Shown in pieces: positions 45,785 to 56,600 of a stretch of 64,000 nucleotides of DNA (the stretch's first letter is position 1; each line of letters starts with the position of its first letter). This stretch comes from Candidatus Kuenenia stuttgartensis (GTDB lineage Bacteria; Planctomycetota; Planctomycetia; Isosphaerales; Isosphaeraceae): contig CAMBEP010000001.1 of assembly GCA_945865635.1 (NCBI GenBank), positions 1 through 64,000 of the forward strand. Reading direction: 5' to 3'. The notes under the pieces were generated by a model. It was not told the origin of the DNA, did no database searches, and saw only the letters and a program-made list of their open reading frames with translations. The translations under genes were made by a program, and so were the position numbers.

Positions 45785-46315
45785 ATGAGCAAGGTCGAAA
45801 AAAAAACTCAAGTTGAACGATCTACTCGAAACAACGAACCCGTCAAAAAGGTTCAAAATGTTTCTAGTGCGACACGTAAGACATTCGCACGTTTTCTCTC
45901 TAACTTCCTGAGTACTGAGCGTTACAAACCTGCTCAAGGTTTTACGGCACGTACTTCGACTGCTCTGGCACTGGGTGTTATATTTGCTGCAGGTCTCTGG
46001 AGATTTGCTGAAACGCTGGTAGCAGTTTCATCACCATCATGGGTCAGTCAGCCTTTGAGTCGATTAGGAATCCCTTTGGCTCTTGCTGCGGCTGCCACTT
46101 GGTTTTTATATCGATTAGTGAATCAATCCGATTTCGCAGAATTTCTGATTGCGACTGAGTCGGAGATGAATAAAGTCTCTTGGACAACATGGGCGGATCT
46201 AAAGCGTGCAACAACAGTTGTTTTGGTTACTGTCGTATTCATGACGAGTTATCTCTGGATAGTCGACCAAGTTTGGTCCACACTCTTGAAGTGGATTGGT
46301 GTTTTACGGATTTGA
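45785..46315 (+). CDS. secE: Preprotein translocase subunit SecE
   Basis: 176 residues from the ATG at 45785 (AGGTGGG just upstream). The C-terminal ~65 residues match SecE: FLIATESEMNKVSWTTWADLKRATTVVLVTV, an amphipathic helix then the essential membrane helix. Two further hydrophobic segments (~62-82 and ~96-115) precede it, so this is a three-helix SecE like that of E. coli, with a Lys-rich N-terminal extension. It clamps SecY in the inner-membrane protein channel. Confidence 0.94.
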   Translation: MSKVEKKTQVERSTRNNEPVKKVQNVSSATRKTFARFLSNFLSTERYKPAQGFTARTSTALALGVIFAAGLWRFAETLVAVSSPSWVSQPLSRLGIPLALAAAATWFLYRLVNQSDFAEFLIATESEMNKVSWTTWADLKRATTVVLVTVVFMTSYLWIVDQVWSTLLKWIGVLRI

Positions 46316-46372
46316 TTACAGATCCCAGATGCGATTTTCTGAAACACAACCAAGACTGGCGAATATTGAATC

Positions 46373-46957
46373 ATGATTAAAGTGCCTGACCTTCCAGTAG
46401 CAACAGATGAATCAGAAGAACCAAAGCTTGAATGGTTTGTTCTGAAGGTCCAAAGCGGCCGTGAAGATACGATCCGAGATACGATCGTACGACGTGTTAA
46501 AATGGAAGGTCATGACCGCTTTTTTAAGCAAGTTGTGGTTCCAACAGAAAAAAGCACAGAGATACGCAATAACAAGAAAAAAATCGTAGAGCGAAAAAGC
46601 TATCCAGGCTACATTATGGTCCAAATGGAACTTAATGAGAAGACTTGGTTTCTGGTTCGGGAAACTTCAGGTGTTGGTGATTTTGTTGGTGCTTACGGAA
46701 GTCCATCCCGAATGACGGATGTCGAAGTCAATCGTATGCTTGGTCAGGCAGTACCGGTGAAGGCAGAAGAATCTGCTAAATTGAAAATTGATCTTGAACG
46801 CGGTGATCGTGTCAAGATCAAAGATGGTCCATTCGAGAATTTCGAAGGCACAGTTGAAGAAGTCATTGAAGGTCGTGCATCTGTTAAAGTGATGCTGATC
46901 ATTTTCAATCGCCCAACACCTGTCGATCTTGAATATTGGCAAGTTGAAAAAATCTGA
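46373..46957 (+). CDS. nusG: Transcription termination/antitermination factor NusG
   Basis: 194 residues. NGN domain starts LEWFVLKVQSGREDTIRDTI and includes YPGYIMVQMELNEKTWFLVR; the KOW domain is ERGDRVKIKDGPFENFEGTV (~140-190). Links RNA polymerase to Rho and the ribosome. Immediately downstream of secE. No strong Shine-Dalgarno before this ATG. Confidence 0.97.
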   Translation: MIKVPDLPVATDESEEPKLEWFVLKVQSGREDTIRDTIVRRVKMEGHDRFFKQVVVPTEKSTEIRNNKKKIVERKSYPGYIMVQMELNEKTWFLVRETSGVGDFVGAYGSPSRMTDVEVNRMLGQAVPVKAEESAKLKIDLERGDRVKIKDGPFENFEGTVEEVIEGRASVKVMLIIFNRPTPVDLEYWQVEKI

Positions 46958-47029
46958 GTAGGTGTGGTTCATTTCTGAAGAGGCGGCAATCGCTTCTTCA
47001 CATTGTCGTCAAGGTCTCTTGAGGCTCCC

Positions 47030-47455
47030 ATGGCTAAGGTCGCTACCGCGAAAGTGAAGTTACAATGTCCTGGTGGTCAGGCCACCCCGGCTCCCCCGGT
47101 GGGCCCTGCTTTGGGTCAGCATGGTGTGAATATTGGACAGTTCGTGATGCAATTCAACGAACGGACCAAAGAAATGAAGGGAACGATCATACCGTGTGAA
47201 ATCACGATATATTCGGATCGAACCTTCGACTTCATAACCAAAAGCCCTCCAGCTGCAATTTTGCTGAAGCAGTCCGCAGGTATCGCCGCAGGCTCAGCTA
47301 CGCCTCACAAGGTAAAAGTTGCAAAAGTCACACTTGAACAGGTTCGTAAGATTGCGGAAACCAAGTTCAATGATTTGAACGCACGCGATCTCGATCATGC
47401 ATGTCGTATCATTGCTGGTACTGCACGAAGTATGGGCATTGATATCGAAGGCTGA
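47030..47455 (+). CDS. rplK: 50S ribosomal protein L11
   Basis: 141 residues from the ATG at 47030; GAGG upstream decides this over the earlier in-frame codon at 47003. Typical [20 protein letters not shown] and [15 protein letters not shown]. Binds the GTPase-associated 23S rRNA region. Confidence 0.98.
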   Translation: MAKVATAKVKLQCPGGQATPAPPVGPALGQHGVNIGQFVMQFNERTKEMKGTIIPCEITIYSDRTFDFITKSPPAAILLKQSAGIAAGSATPHKVKVAKVTLEQVRKIAETKFNDLNARDLDHACRIIAGTARSMGIDIEG

Positions 47456-47470
47456 TTCAACTACTTAAAA

Positions 47471-47505
47471 CGTAATCGGCCCTGTCACCGCCCAGGCCGA
47501 TTACG
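47471..47505 (+). promoter_or_regulatory. Hairpin between rplK and rplA
   Basis: CGTAATCGGCC / GGCCGATTACG, perfect 11-bp stem with 13-base loop, ending 50 bases before the rplA start. No T-run follows. It could be an attenuator, processing site or translational control element. Confidence 0.55.
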
Positions 47506-47555
47506 TGGACCAATGGCGGGAGCACTCCTCTTTCGAGATGAAAGGAGCGCGCCAC

Positions 47556-48236
47556 TTGCCCAAGCACTCGAAGCGCTACAACGCATTGTTGTCGCGGTTA
47601 AAGTCTGAGGATTCGATTCCTCTGGCTGCGGCGGTGCGCCAACTCAAAACCTTCAACTCGACCAAATTTGATCAGACTGTTGAAGTCTCTACCAATCTGG
47701 GAATTGATCCAAAGCAAAGCGATCAGAACGTTCGCGGAGCAGTTGGGTTGCCTAACGGGATTGGTAAGACGGTCAGGGTTGCTGTTTTCGCCCAAGGTGA
47801 GAACGCTGAGAAAGCCAGAGCTGCAGGTGCCGACATAGTCGGTGCTGAAGATCTGGCGAAACAGATCAAAGATGGTTTGATGAATTTCGATGTTGCACTT
47901 GCAACTCCCGATATGATGGGATTGGTTGGCCCTCTCGGTCGCATACTCGGTCCGCGTGGCTTGATGCCGTCGCCCAGATCCGGGACAGTCACCACAGACG
48001 TGGTCTCTGCCGTGCGTGAATTCAAGGCTGGTAAGATTGAGTTTCGAAACGACAAGGGCGGAAATGTTGCCGCTCGTGTTGGTAAGCTGAGTTTCAGCGA
48101 CGAGAACTTGATTGAAAACATCCTTGCATTCCTTACCTATCTCCGAACCCTGAAACCGAGCGCATCCAAAGGGGTGTTTATTCGGTCGATCACGATTTCC
48201 GCGACGATGAGTCCTGGAATTCATGTTCAGGTCTAA
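47556..48236 (+). CDS. rplA: 50S ribosomal protein L1
   Basis: 226 residues from the TTG at 47556. AAAGGAG ends eight bases before it, and the product then begins MPKHSKRYNALL, aligning with the usual L1 start; the open frame upstream to 47505 (GTG) and the ATG at 47538 lack a ribosome site and would add a non-family leader. Family motifs: GIDPKQSDQNVRGAVGLPNG and LVGPLGRILGPRGLMPSPRSGTV (split across ~105-135). L1 forms the mobile stalk at the E site and in other bacteria represses its own operon. Confidence 0.96.
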   Translation: MPKHSKRYNALLSRLKSEDSIPLAAAVRQLKTFNSTKFDQTVEVSTNLGIDPKQSDQNVRGAVGLPNGIGKTVRVAVFAQGENAEKARAAGADIVGAEDLAKQIKDGLMNFDVALATPDMMGLVGPLGRILGPRGLMPSPRSGTVTTDVVSAVREFKAGKIEFRNDKGGNVAARVGKLSFSDENLIENILAFLTYLRTLKPSASKGVFIRSITISATMSPGIHVQV

Positions 48237-48272
48237 GGTTCCACTCTAACGGAGATGGGAGCATAGCAAGGC

Positions 48273-48821
48273 ATGAGTCGCTACGTTAAAGAGATGATGA
48301 TGTCTCAGTTGCGTCAGGACTTCGGTGACACCAAAAGTCTGTTGATTCTTGATCTCAAGGGTCTCGACGCGATGTCTGAATTCCAATTCCGCCGCGATCT
48401 TCGCAAGAAGTCGATTCATGTTCGAACTTTGAAGAATAATCTGGCCGCCAAGGTTTTTAATGACCTTGGAATTCATGGTCTTGATAAATTTCTGTCAGGT
48501 CCGAGCGTTGCGGTTTGGGGTGGAGATGGTGTGGCCGAACTGGCCAAAGAGATCAGCAAGCAAGTCAAGAAACTCAAAAAACCTGCAATCAAAGGTGGCG
48601 TCGTTGACGGCACGGTGATTACGGCTGACAGTGTCGAGAGCTTGACCAAATTGCCAAGTCGTGAAGCCCTCATTGGGCGAGTCGTCAATTTGGCCCTTGC
48701 ACCCGCCCAGCGCGTGGTATCCTTGGCCAACAGCCCCGCGAGCCAACTTGCTTCGCAATTGCAAACAATCGCTGATGGCGGCCCCGAAGCCGTCGTTGAA
48801 GAAAGCGAAGCCGCGGGCTGA
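48273..48821 (+). CDS. rplJ: 50S ribosomal protein L10
   Basis: 182 residues. N-terminal MSRYVKEMMMSQLRQDFGDT and VRTLKNNLAAKVF match the L10 rRNA-binding domain; the C-terminal helix that recruits L7/L12 dimers is SREALIGRVVNLALAPAQRV onward, and the acidic end is VVEESEAAG. Forms the L12 stalk base. Confidence 0.97.
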   Translation: MSRYVKEMMMSQLRQDFGDTKSLLILDLKGLDAMSEFQFRRDLRKKSIHVRTLKNNLAAKVFNDLGIHGLDKFLSGPSVAVWGGDGVAELAKEISKQVKKLKKPAIKGGVVDGTVITADSVESLTKLPSREALIGRVVNLALAPAQRVVSLANSPASQLASQLQTIADGGPEAVVEESEAAG

Positions 48822-48946
48822 AAACCCAGGTCTCGACTCTGACTGGTATTCTGTATTTCCGTGTATAGTCTCGGGTAAATGGGTTTCCTCTACGTCAATA
48901 CCCATCCTGAAGATTTCATGATCCACTGAAAGGAACTTATTTCACA

Positions 48947-49351
48947 ATGGCTACCGCCGAAGTGACCTCCTATGCTGACAATATCAAAGTTCTGGGTGAT
49001 TCCATCGTCAAATTGACGGTGCTTGAAGCCAAGGCTTTGGGTGATTATCTTGAAGTTGTTCACGGCATCAAGCCAGCAGCAGCCGCTGTTGTAGCTGGAC
49101 CAGCCGCATCTTCTGAGGCTGCACCAGCCGCAGCTGCTCAAACCGAATTCGAAGTTGTTCTTGAAGCCTTTGGCGCCAAGAAACTTGACGTCATCAAAGT
49201 TGTTCGTGCCATGACAGGTCTTGGGCTTAAAGAAGCCAAGGATCTTGTCGAAGGTGCTCCTAAGACTGTCAAGCTTGGAGTTTCCAAAGACGAAGCCGAT
49301 AAGCTCAAGAAAGAACTTGAAGAGTCTGGCGCTACAGTCAAAATCAAGTGA
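48947..49351 (+). CDS. rplL: 50S ribosomal protein L7/L12
   Basis: 134 residues. N-terminal dimerisation helix region ([19 protein letters not shown]), an Ala-rich hinge (~50-65) and the C-terminal domain [36 protein letters not shown]. Recruits translation GTPases. It is 125 bases after rplJ, a spacing that could hold another promoter. Confidence 0.98.
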   Translation: MATAEVTSYADNIKVLGDSIVKLTVLEAKALGDYLEVVHGIKPAAAAVVAGPAASSEAAPAAAAQTEFEVVLEAFGAKKLDVIKVVRAMTGLGLKEAKDLVEGAPKTVKLGVSKDEADKLKKELEESGATVKIK

Positions 49352-49385
49352 GTCAATCAAGTCTTTTCTTGATTCCAAACTTACC

Positions 49386-49422
49386 CCACGACGGAGAACC
49401 GCTCCGCGGTTTTTCGTTGTGG
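49386..49422 (+). terminator. Attenuator-like hairpin between rplL and rpoB
   Basis: Inner stem AACCGC-TCC-GCGGTT runs into TTTT, and outer arms CCACGACG / CGTTGTGG (one G-T) close it. The inner stem plus T-run is a small intrinsic terminator; the outer pairing makes an alternative longer hairpin. E. coli has an attenuator at the same place. Confidence 0.6.
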
Positions 49423-49585
49423 AGTTGTTTCGTTTGACGCTTGCTCTTGCTTTTATTAACCTATTCATGGGAGTAGGTTTGGATCTGCAAAGGCTAGTCG
49501 TTACCCCTGCTGTCATCATCTTGCACGTCTTTGTCCTATTAAACCACCGCCTTTCGCTTCCGAATCACGAGGAGTCCCACAGGCG

Positions 49586-52500
49586 ATGTCCATCACAGTT
49601 CGTCACAAGTCATCCGCACGTCGAATTATTCCACAAAGAATTCGCAATTTCGGGAGGATCAAGGACGATTTCTCAATCCCTGATTTGACCAAAATTCAAA
49701 CCATTTCCTATGACCGTTTTCTTCAGGCGGATCTTCCACCTGATAAACGTCAAGATGTTGGTTTGGAATCGGTTCTACGTGAAATATTCCCTATTGAAAA
49801 CCATGATAAGACAATTCGACTAGAATTTGTCCGCTATGAGCTAGGTAAACAAAGGTACGATCAGGATGAATGCCGACAGCTTCGTCTAACATATGGTCGC
49901 CCTTTGAATGTCTGGTTACGACTTTTCAAGGGAGATACCCCCATTGATCAGTCCGTCTATCTAGGCGATCTTCCGATTATGATTGGTGGCGGCGAGTTCA
50001 TCATCAATGGTGCAGAACGAGTTGTTGTCAGTCAGTTGCATCGTAGTCCCGGAGTTGACTTTGTCGAAGAAACTGAGATTGGTGACAAGAAGATCCATGC
50101 ATGCCGCGTGATTCCGGAACGAGGCAGTTGGGTTGAGCTTCAAGTGACTAAGAAAGACTCGCTTGGTGTGCGGATCGATCAATCTGGTAAATTCTCTTCG
50201 ATTACTTTACTTCGGGCACTTGACCCAAAGTATTCGGATGATGAAGCCGTACTTGAAGAATTTTACGAGACAGAAGTCGTCGAGGTTGGCGAACCGGAAG
50301 CCGTCGCAAGACTGGTTGGTAAAGTCGCCTGTGGTGACATCATCAACCCGGTTGATGGTGAAGTTCTCTATGAATCTGGTCATAAGATCAATGAGACTGC
50401 TGCAAAGATTCTCGCTGAGTCAGGACATCTTGGATCGATCAAGATTCTCAAGGATGTCAAAGACGAATTAATCCTTCGTTCGATTCAGGAAGACACCACC
50501 TCTGATCATCAAAATGCCTTGTTGAGAATTTATCAGAGACTTCGCCCTGGTAATCCTCCACAACTGGAGAAGGCTCGTGACCTTTTTGGTGAAAAATTTT
50601 ACGATGCCAATCGGTACCGACTTGGTCGCGTAGGGCGGTTTCGAATCAATCGAAAGTTCAATCAGGATGTTCCTGATGACAAGATGACATTTGATGTTCT
50701 TGATTACGTCAATGCCATCAAGTACATCATGGATTTGCGTCGAGGCAAAGGTCAGCGTGACGATATTGACCACCTTGGTAATCGACGTTTACGCACGATC
50801 GATGAATTGGCTGCGGAAGAGCTGCGAAAAGGCTTTCTGAAGTTGCGCAGAACGGTTCAGGAGCGCATGAATCTCAAAGATGCTGAGGATCTTGAGCCAC
50901 GTACTCTGATCAATCAGAAGTCTATTGGTGCAGCAATTGAGTATTTCTTTGGTCGTGGTGAACTTTCGCAAGTGGTTGACCAGACAAATCCTTTAGCTCA
51001 GTTGACGCATGAGCGACGACTTTCTGCACTTGGTCCTGGTGGTTTGAATCGGAAGCGGGCTGGTTTCGAAGTTCGCGACGTCCATATTTCACACTATGGC
51101 CGTATTTGTCCTATTGAAACGCCTGAAGGAACGAACATTGGCCTGATTTCCAGCCTTGCCATTTATGGTGGGGTTGATGAATACGGGTTTCTTGTGGCTC
51201 CTTATCGCAAGGTTGTCGGTGGGAAACTGACCGAAGAGATTCGTTGGATGAGGGCGGATGAAGAAGGCGAAGCACATCTTGCGCCTGCTGATACTGCTCT
51301 GACATCCGAAGGACATTTAAAAAGCCCGGTACTGGCTCGTTTTGAAGGTGACTTCTATTATGTACCAGCCGAGAAGATCGAATATATCGATATATCTCCT
51401 AAGCAGATGGTAGGAATTTCAGCAGGTTTGATACCGTTTCTAGAGCATGACGATGCGAACCGCGCCTTGATGGGTTCGAACATGCAACGTCAGGCCGTGC
51501 CTTTACTAATCGCTGAGCCTCCGATTGTTGCTACGGGTTTGGAACACGCCGTCGCTCAGAATTCGGGCATGGTGATTAAGGCAAAGAAAAACGGCACCGT
51601 AACCTATGTCGATTCGACACGGATTGTTGTGGACTATGAAGATGGCCAGGCGGCCGTTTTCAATCTTCGAAAATATGTTGGTCTGAACGAGCAAACCTGT
51701 CTCAATCAGAAGCCTATAGTTGAGGTTGGCCAGAAGGTTAAGGCTAGCGAGATCATTGCTGATGGTGCCAGCACCTTCCGTGGCGAACTTGCTTTAGGTC
51801 GAAACGTACTGGTCGGATTCATGGCTTGGGATGGTTACAATTTTGAAGATGCGATCATTATCAGCGAGAAGCTGGTTAAGCAGGACGTATATACGTCTTT
51901 GCACATTGAAGAATTCGAAGTTGAAATCAAAGAGACCAAGCTTGGTCGTGAAGAGTTTACCAGAGACATTCCGAATGTCTCAGAGAAAGCACTTCGCAAT
52001 CTCGACGAGAATGGTGTTGTTCGGGTTGGGACTTACGTCAAGACAGGTGATGTTCTTGTCGGCAAGGTATCGCCCAAGTCCAAGAGTGAGTTGACACCTG
52101 AAGAGAAGCTTCTGCACGCAATTTTTGGTCGTGCTGGTGAGGATGTCAAGAACGACTCACTGGAAGTTCCGTCTGGTGTTGAGGGCATTGTGATCAACAC
52201 TCAACGTTTTTCGAGGAAGATGAGTCTTCCGGAAGACGAACGTAAGGAATTGGAACGTGAAATCCGGAATGCCGAGCTCGAGGAAGACACGCGTATCGCT
52301 GGTGAATATCGCCAGATGATTCGTAAGCTTGAGCAAATCTTTGATGGACCAGTGGCTCGTAAGGGTAAGACCTACGGCAAGGATAAAGACGCCAAGATTC
52401 TTGTGGATGAATCCCGTGCATTCAAGCTTGAGGATCTTGATATCCGTACTCCGGAGACCCAGGAGCAGGCTGAGAAAATTGTTCGAGAGTATCGTCCACG

Positions 52501-53311
52501 GATTGAGAATCTGATTCAGGAAAAAGAACGCCGAATCAATAGCATGAAGCGTGGCGATGAGTTGCCCGCAGGCGTCTTACAGATGGTCAAGGTCTATGTA
52601 GCCACCAAGCGGGTGATTTCCGTAGGTGACAAGATGGCTGGCCGTCACGGTAACAAGGGTGTGATTTCGAAGATTTTACCAGAAGAGGATATGCCATTTC
52701 TTGAGGATGGTACTTCTGTTGAGATCCTTTTGAATCCGCTTGGTGTTCCCAGCCGGATGAATGTGGGTCAGATTCTCGAGACACACCTTGGCTGGGCTGC
52801 TGTGAAGCAAGGCTTCCAGGCGGTTTGTCCGGTCTTTGATGGTGCCGACGAGGATGTTATCCGCAAGTGTCTTGTTGATGCTGGTTTACCTGAAAATGGC
52901 AAAGCCCGGTTATTTGATGGTCGCACAGGCGATCCATTTGACCAGCGTGTTACGGTCGGTTACATCTATATGCTGAAACTGCACCACCTTGTAGACGACA
53001 AGATCCACGCCCGTGCGACAGGTCCTTATTCCCTCATCACGCAGCAGCCATTGGGTGGAAAAGCCCGCTTTGGTGGCCAGCGGTTTGGTGAGATGGAAGT
53101 CTGGGCACTTGAAGCTTATGGGGCCGCATTCATACTTCAGGAACTGCTCACGGTCAAGAGCGATGACGTGGAAGGCCGGACCAAGATTTATGAATCCATG
53201 GTCAAGGGCGAAAATACACTTGAAGCTGGTACACCTGCCAGTTTTGACGTGTTGACCAATGAAATCTGCGGTCTTGGCCTGCATATGCAGCTCATTAAGA
53301 AACGGATTTGA
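49586..53311 (+). CDS. rpoB: RNA polymerase beta subunit
   Basis: 1,241 residues, complete. Conserved blocks: [20 protein letters not shown] in the lobe, the rifampicin-pocket segment [20 protein letters not shown] then [32 protein letters not shown], the [20 protein letters not shown] region, [17 protein letters not shown] near 1000, and the C-terminal clamp [20 protein letters not shown]. The rifampicin pocket differs from E. coli at several positions (Val-Val where E. coli has Phe514-Met515). Shorter than E. coli RpoB (1,342), lacking its large lineage-specific inserts. Follows rplL as usual. Confidence 0.99.
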   Translation: MSITVRHKSSARRIIPQRIRNFGRIKDDFSIPDLTKIQTISYDRFLQADLPPDKRQDVGLESVLREIFPIENHDKTIRLEFVRYELGKQRYDQDECRQLRLTYGRPLNVWLRLFKGDTPIDQSVYLGDLPIMIGGGEFIINGAERVVVSQLHRSPGVDFVEETEIGDKKIHACRVIPERGSWVELQVTKKDSLGVRIDQSGKFSSITLLRALDPKYSDDEAVLEEFYETEVVEVGEPEAVARLVGKVACGDIINPVDGEVLYESGHKINETAAKILAESGHLGSIKILKDVKDELILRSIQEDTTSDHQNALLRIYQRLRPGNPPQLEKARDLFGEKFYDANRYRLGRVGRFRINRKFNQDVPDDKMTFDVLDYVNAIKYIMDLRRGKGQRDDIDHLGNRRLRTIDELAAEELRKGFLKLRRTVQERMNLKDAEDLEPRTLINQKSIGAAIEYFFGRGELSQVVDQTNPLAQLTHERRLSALGPGGLNRKRAGFEVRDVHISHYGRICPIETPEGTNIGLISSLAIYGGVDEYGFLVAPYRKVVGGKLTEEIRWMRADEEGEAHLAPADTALTSEGHLKSPVLARFEGDFYYVPAEKIEYIDISPKQMVGISAGLIPFLEHDDANRALMGSNMQRQAVPLLIAEPPIVATGLEHAVAQNSGMVIKAKKNGTVTYVDSTRIVVDYEDGQAAVFNLRKYVGLNEQTCLNQKPIVEVGQKVKASEIIADGASTFRGELALGRNVLVGFMAWDGYNFEDAIIISEKLVKQDVYTSLHIEEFEVEIKETKLGREEFTRDIPNVSEKALRNLDENGVVRVGTYVKTGDVLVGKVSPKSKSELTPEEKLLHAIFGRAGEDVKNDSLEVPSGVEGIVINTQRFSRKMSLPEDERKELEREIRNAELEEDTRIAGEYRQMIRKLEQIFDGPVARKGKTYGKDKDAKILVDESRAFKLEDLDIRTPETQEQAEKIVREYRPRIENLIQEKERRINSMKRGDELPAGVLQMVKVYVATKRVISVGDKMAGRHGNKGVISKILPEEDMPFLEDGTSVEILLNPLGVPSRMNVGQILETHLGWAAVKQGFQAVCPVFDGADEDVIRKCLVDAGLPENGKARLFDGRTGDPFDQRVTVGYIYMLKLHHLVDDKIHARATGPYSLITQQPLGGKARFGGQRFGEMEVWALEAYGAAFILQELLTVKSDDVEGRTKIYESMVKGENTLEAGTPASFDVLTNEICGLGLHMQLIKKRI

Positions 53312-53664
53312 CAGGTCTTCGCATTTGTCGTCCCTCGGTTCATACAAGTTTTGAATCGTGGGACGCCAAGCGATCGCTTGACAAATACCAGTCTTTCAGA
53401 TACGTCTAAGGTTTACAGGCCCCACATGCGGTGGATCCGATGAGACCTTGGTACAGGATGGATGGGTGCAGCTTGACGATCTTAACCTTGTTCAGCCTCT
53501 GGTTGGATTTGGACTTTAGACGTTTAAGCAACCTTTCTCCCAAATAAAGCGGAGGAATCCTTAAGGTTCATGCCTGATCGATTCCCAAACAGCGGCTTGA
53601 AGAGACGTTTCGCCAGATACATACGATATCGGCGTTATCACCCCTTGTTGAAGGAGTGTGTTCT
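53312..53664. other. Long rpoB-rpoC spacer
   Basis: 353 bases with no reading frame of coding character. No clear terminator or promoter recognised; the strong Shine-Dalgarno AAGGAG of rpoC ends it (53651-53656). Confidence 0.6.
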
Positions 53665-56600
53665 GTGAGCATGGGCGAAAGTGCCTACGATCGCGTTAAT
53701 GACTATGGTGCCGTGAAGGTCCGCCTTGCCAGCCCTTCCGATATTCGAAGTCGTTCCTTTGGTGAAATCAAAAAGCCTGAGACTATCAACTACCGCACCT
53801 ACCGCCCAGAAAAAGATGGTCTTTTCTGCGAAAAGATTTTTGGGCCTGAGAAAGACTGGGAATGTGCCTGCGGTAAGTTCCGTGGAATGAAGTATAAGGG
53901 CATGGTTTGCGATCGATGTGGCGTGAAGGTGACGCACTCGCGAGTTCGCCGGAAGCGGATGGGCCATATCGAACTTGCTGCACCTGTTGTTCACATCTGG
54001 TTTTTCAAGGCGATGCCGAGCCGTCTTGGTACGCTATTGGACATGAAAACGTCCAGCATGGAGAAGGTGATTTACTTCCAAGACTATGTCGTCGTTGATC
54101 CCGGCGATACAGAATTGAAAGAACGCCAACTTCTGAATGAGGAAGATTACCGCAACGCCCGAGCCAAATATGGCGAGGCCTTCAAAGCGGACATGGGTGC
54201 TGAAGCGGTTCGTCAGTTATTGCTCAGGCTGGATCTTGCTGCGATTTCAAAGACACTTCGTCAAGAACTCACAGAGACATCCAGCAAGCAAAAGCTGAAG
54301 GATCTTACGAAGCGTCTGAAGGTTGTGGAAGCACTTCGTGACAGCGAAAATCGTCCCGAGTGGATGGTTCTGGAATGTATTCCAGTGATTCCACCGGATC
54401 TTCGCCCTCTGGTGCTTCTCGATTCTGGTAATTTTGCGACAAGCGATCTGAATGATCTTTATCGTCGAATTATCAACCGGAACAACCGGCTGAAGAAACT
54501 GGTCGATCTCAATGCGCCTGAAGTCATTATCCGTAATGAAAAGCGGATGTTGCAGCAGGCGGTGGATGCATTGTTTGACAACAATCGTTGCAAGCGTCCG
54601 GTTTTGGGTTCTTCGAACCGCGCCCTGAAGTCCCTGACGGACATGATCAAGGGCAAGCAGGGACGTTTCCGCGAGAATCTGCTTGGCAAGCGTGTCGATT
54701 ATTCCGCCAGATCCGTCATTGTGGTTGGCCCTGAACTTCGCTTGCACCAGTGTGGTTTGCCGAAGAAGATCGCTTTGGAATTGTTCCAGCCGTTCATTAT
54801 TCGCAGGCTCAAAGAGCAGCGTATTGCAGATACGATCAAATCAGCGAAGAAGATGCTGGAACGCCGTGCGGACGAGGTCTGGGACATTCTTGAAGAGGTG
54901 ATTAAAAACCATCCAGTTCTTCTGAATCGTGCTCCGACCCTTCACCGGATGGGTATTCAGGCTTTTGAACCGACCTTGGTAGAAGGCAATGCCATTCGCC
55001 TTCACCCGTTGGTCTGTAAGGGTTTCAATGCCGACTTCGACGGTGACCAGATGGCTGTTCACTTGCCTCTCTCGATTGAAGCTCAGGTTGAAGCCATGAC
55101 GTTGATGATGTCCACCAACAACATCTTCAGTCCAGCCAATGGTAGCCCCATCATCAGTCCTACACAGGACATCGTGATGGGTTCCTATTATCTGACGGTT
55201 CACCGTGCCGGCGACAAGGGTGAGGGGATGATCTTCTCATCACCTCAAGAAGTCTTCCTCGCTTTCAGTCTTCGCAAGATGGATATCCACGCCCGAATCA
55301 AGGTGCGGATTGCGAAGGACAAAAACGTAAAAGGTGAAGGTGAGAAAACCCATAAGCTCGGTGGCTTGGTTGAAACCACTGTGGGACGGGTCGTTTTTAA
55401 CGACATTTTGCATCCCAAGATGTCGTTTTATAATGTGGCACTTTCGCAAAAGCAGCTTCAGTCGATTATTGCCGATTGTTATCAGTTGCTTGGTCGGGCT
55501 GCTACGATCGACTTGCTGGACCGGATGAAAGATCTCGGGTTCCGCGAATCGACGCGTTCAGGCCTATCCTTTGCGACCGATGACCTTCGTACTCCAGAGT
55601 CGAAAGACAAGATTCTGATCGATGCCGAGAAACGCGTTTCTGGCTTCAACCGGAATTATCAGCGTGGTTTGATTACAGACGGCGAACGTTATAACAACGT
55701 GATTGACGCCTGGACTCATGCCCGGGAGCTGATCACAACACAGATGATGGAAGAGTTGAAGAATGACGTCCGAAATGGCGAAGTTTACCTCAATCCCATT
55801 TATCTGATGGCTGACTCTGGTGCTCGGGGTGGTGTTGGTCAGATCACTCAATTGGCCGGTATGCGGGGCCTCATGGCCAAGCCTAACGGCAAGATTATTG
55901 AGACTCCGATCAAGGCGAATTTCCGTGAAGGTCTGTCGGTACTTGAATACTTCAGTTCGACACACGGAGCCCGGAAGGGTCTTGCGGATACCGCTCTGAA
56001 GACGGCTGACTCAGGATATCTCACGCGGAAGCTGGCTGACGTTGCCCAGAACGTGGTCATTACGATGTTTGATTGCGGCACAGCCCAAGGTATCACCAAG
56101 GGTTCCGTGTATAAGGGCGAGAAGCTCGAAGTCAGTCTTTCGCAGTCGGTTCGTGGCCGGGTGAGCCGGGTCAGCATCAATGATCCGATCACAGAAGAAG
56201 TGGTGATCCGCGAAAACGACATGATCACATTTGAACAGGCACGGAAGCTGGAAGAGATTCAGATTGAGAAGATTCAGGTTCGTAGCCCAATGACTTGCGA
56301 GGCGCCTCTTGGCGTTTGTCAGTCGTGCTATGGCATGGACCTTTCGACCGGTCAGCTTGTTGAGCAGGGTATGGCTGTCGGTATCATTGCAGCCCAGTCG
56401 ATTGGTGAGCCTGGCACTCAGTTGACCATGCGTACATTCCACATTGGTGGGGTGGCGAGCCGTGGTCTGGAAGAGAAAGAGCACAAGGCCAAGCGGGATG
56501 CGATCATCAAGTTCGTGAACATCAATGCGGCAGTTCTTGAAGACGGCAAGAAGATCGCACTGACCCGGAACGGCGAAATCCAGTTGTTTGATGATCGTGG

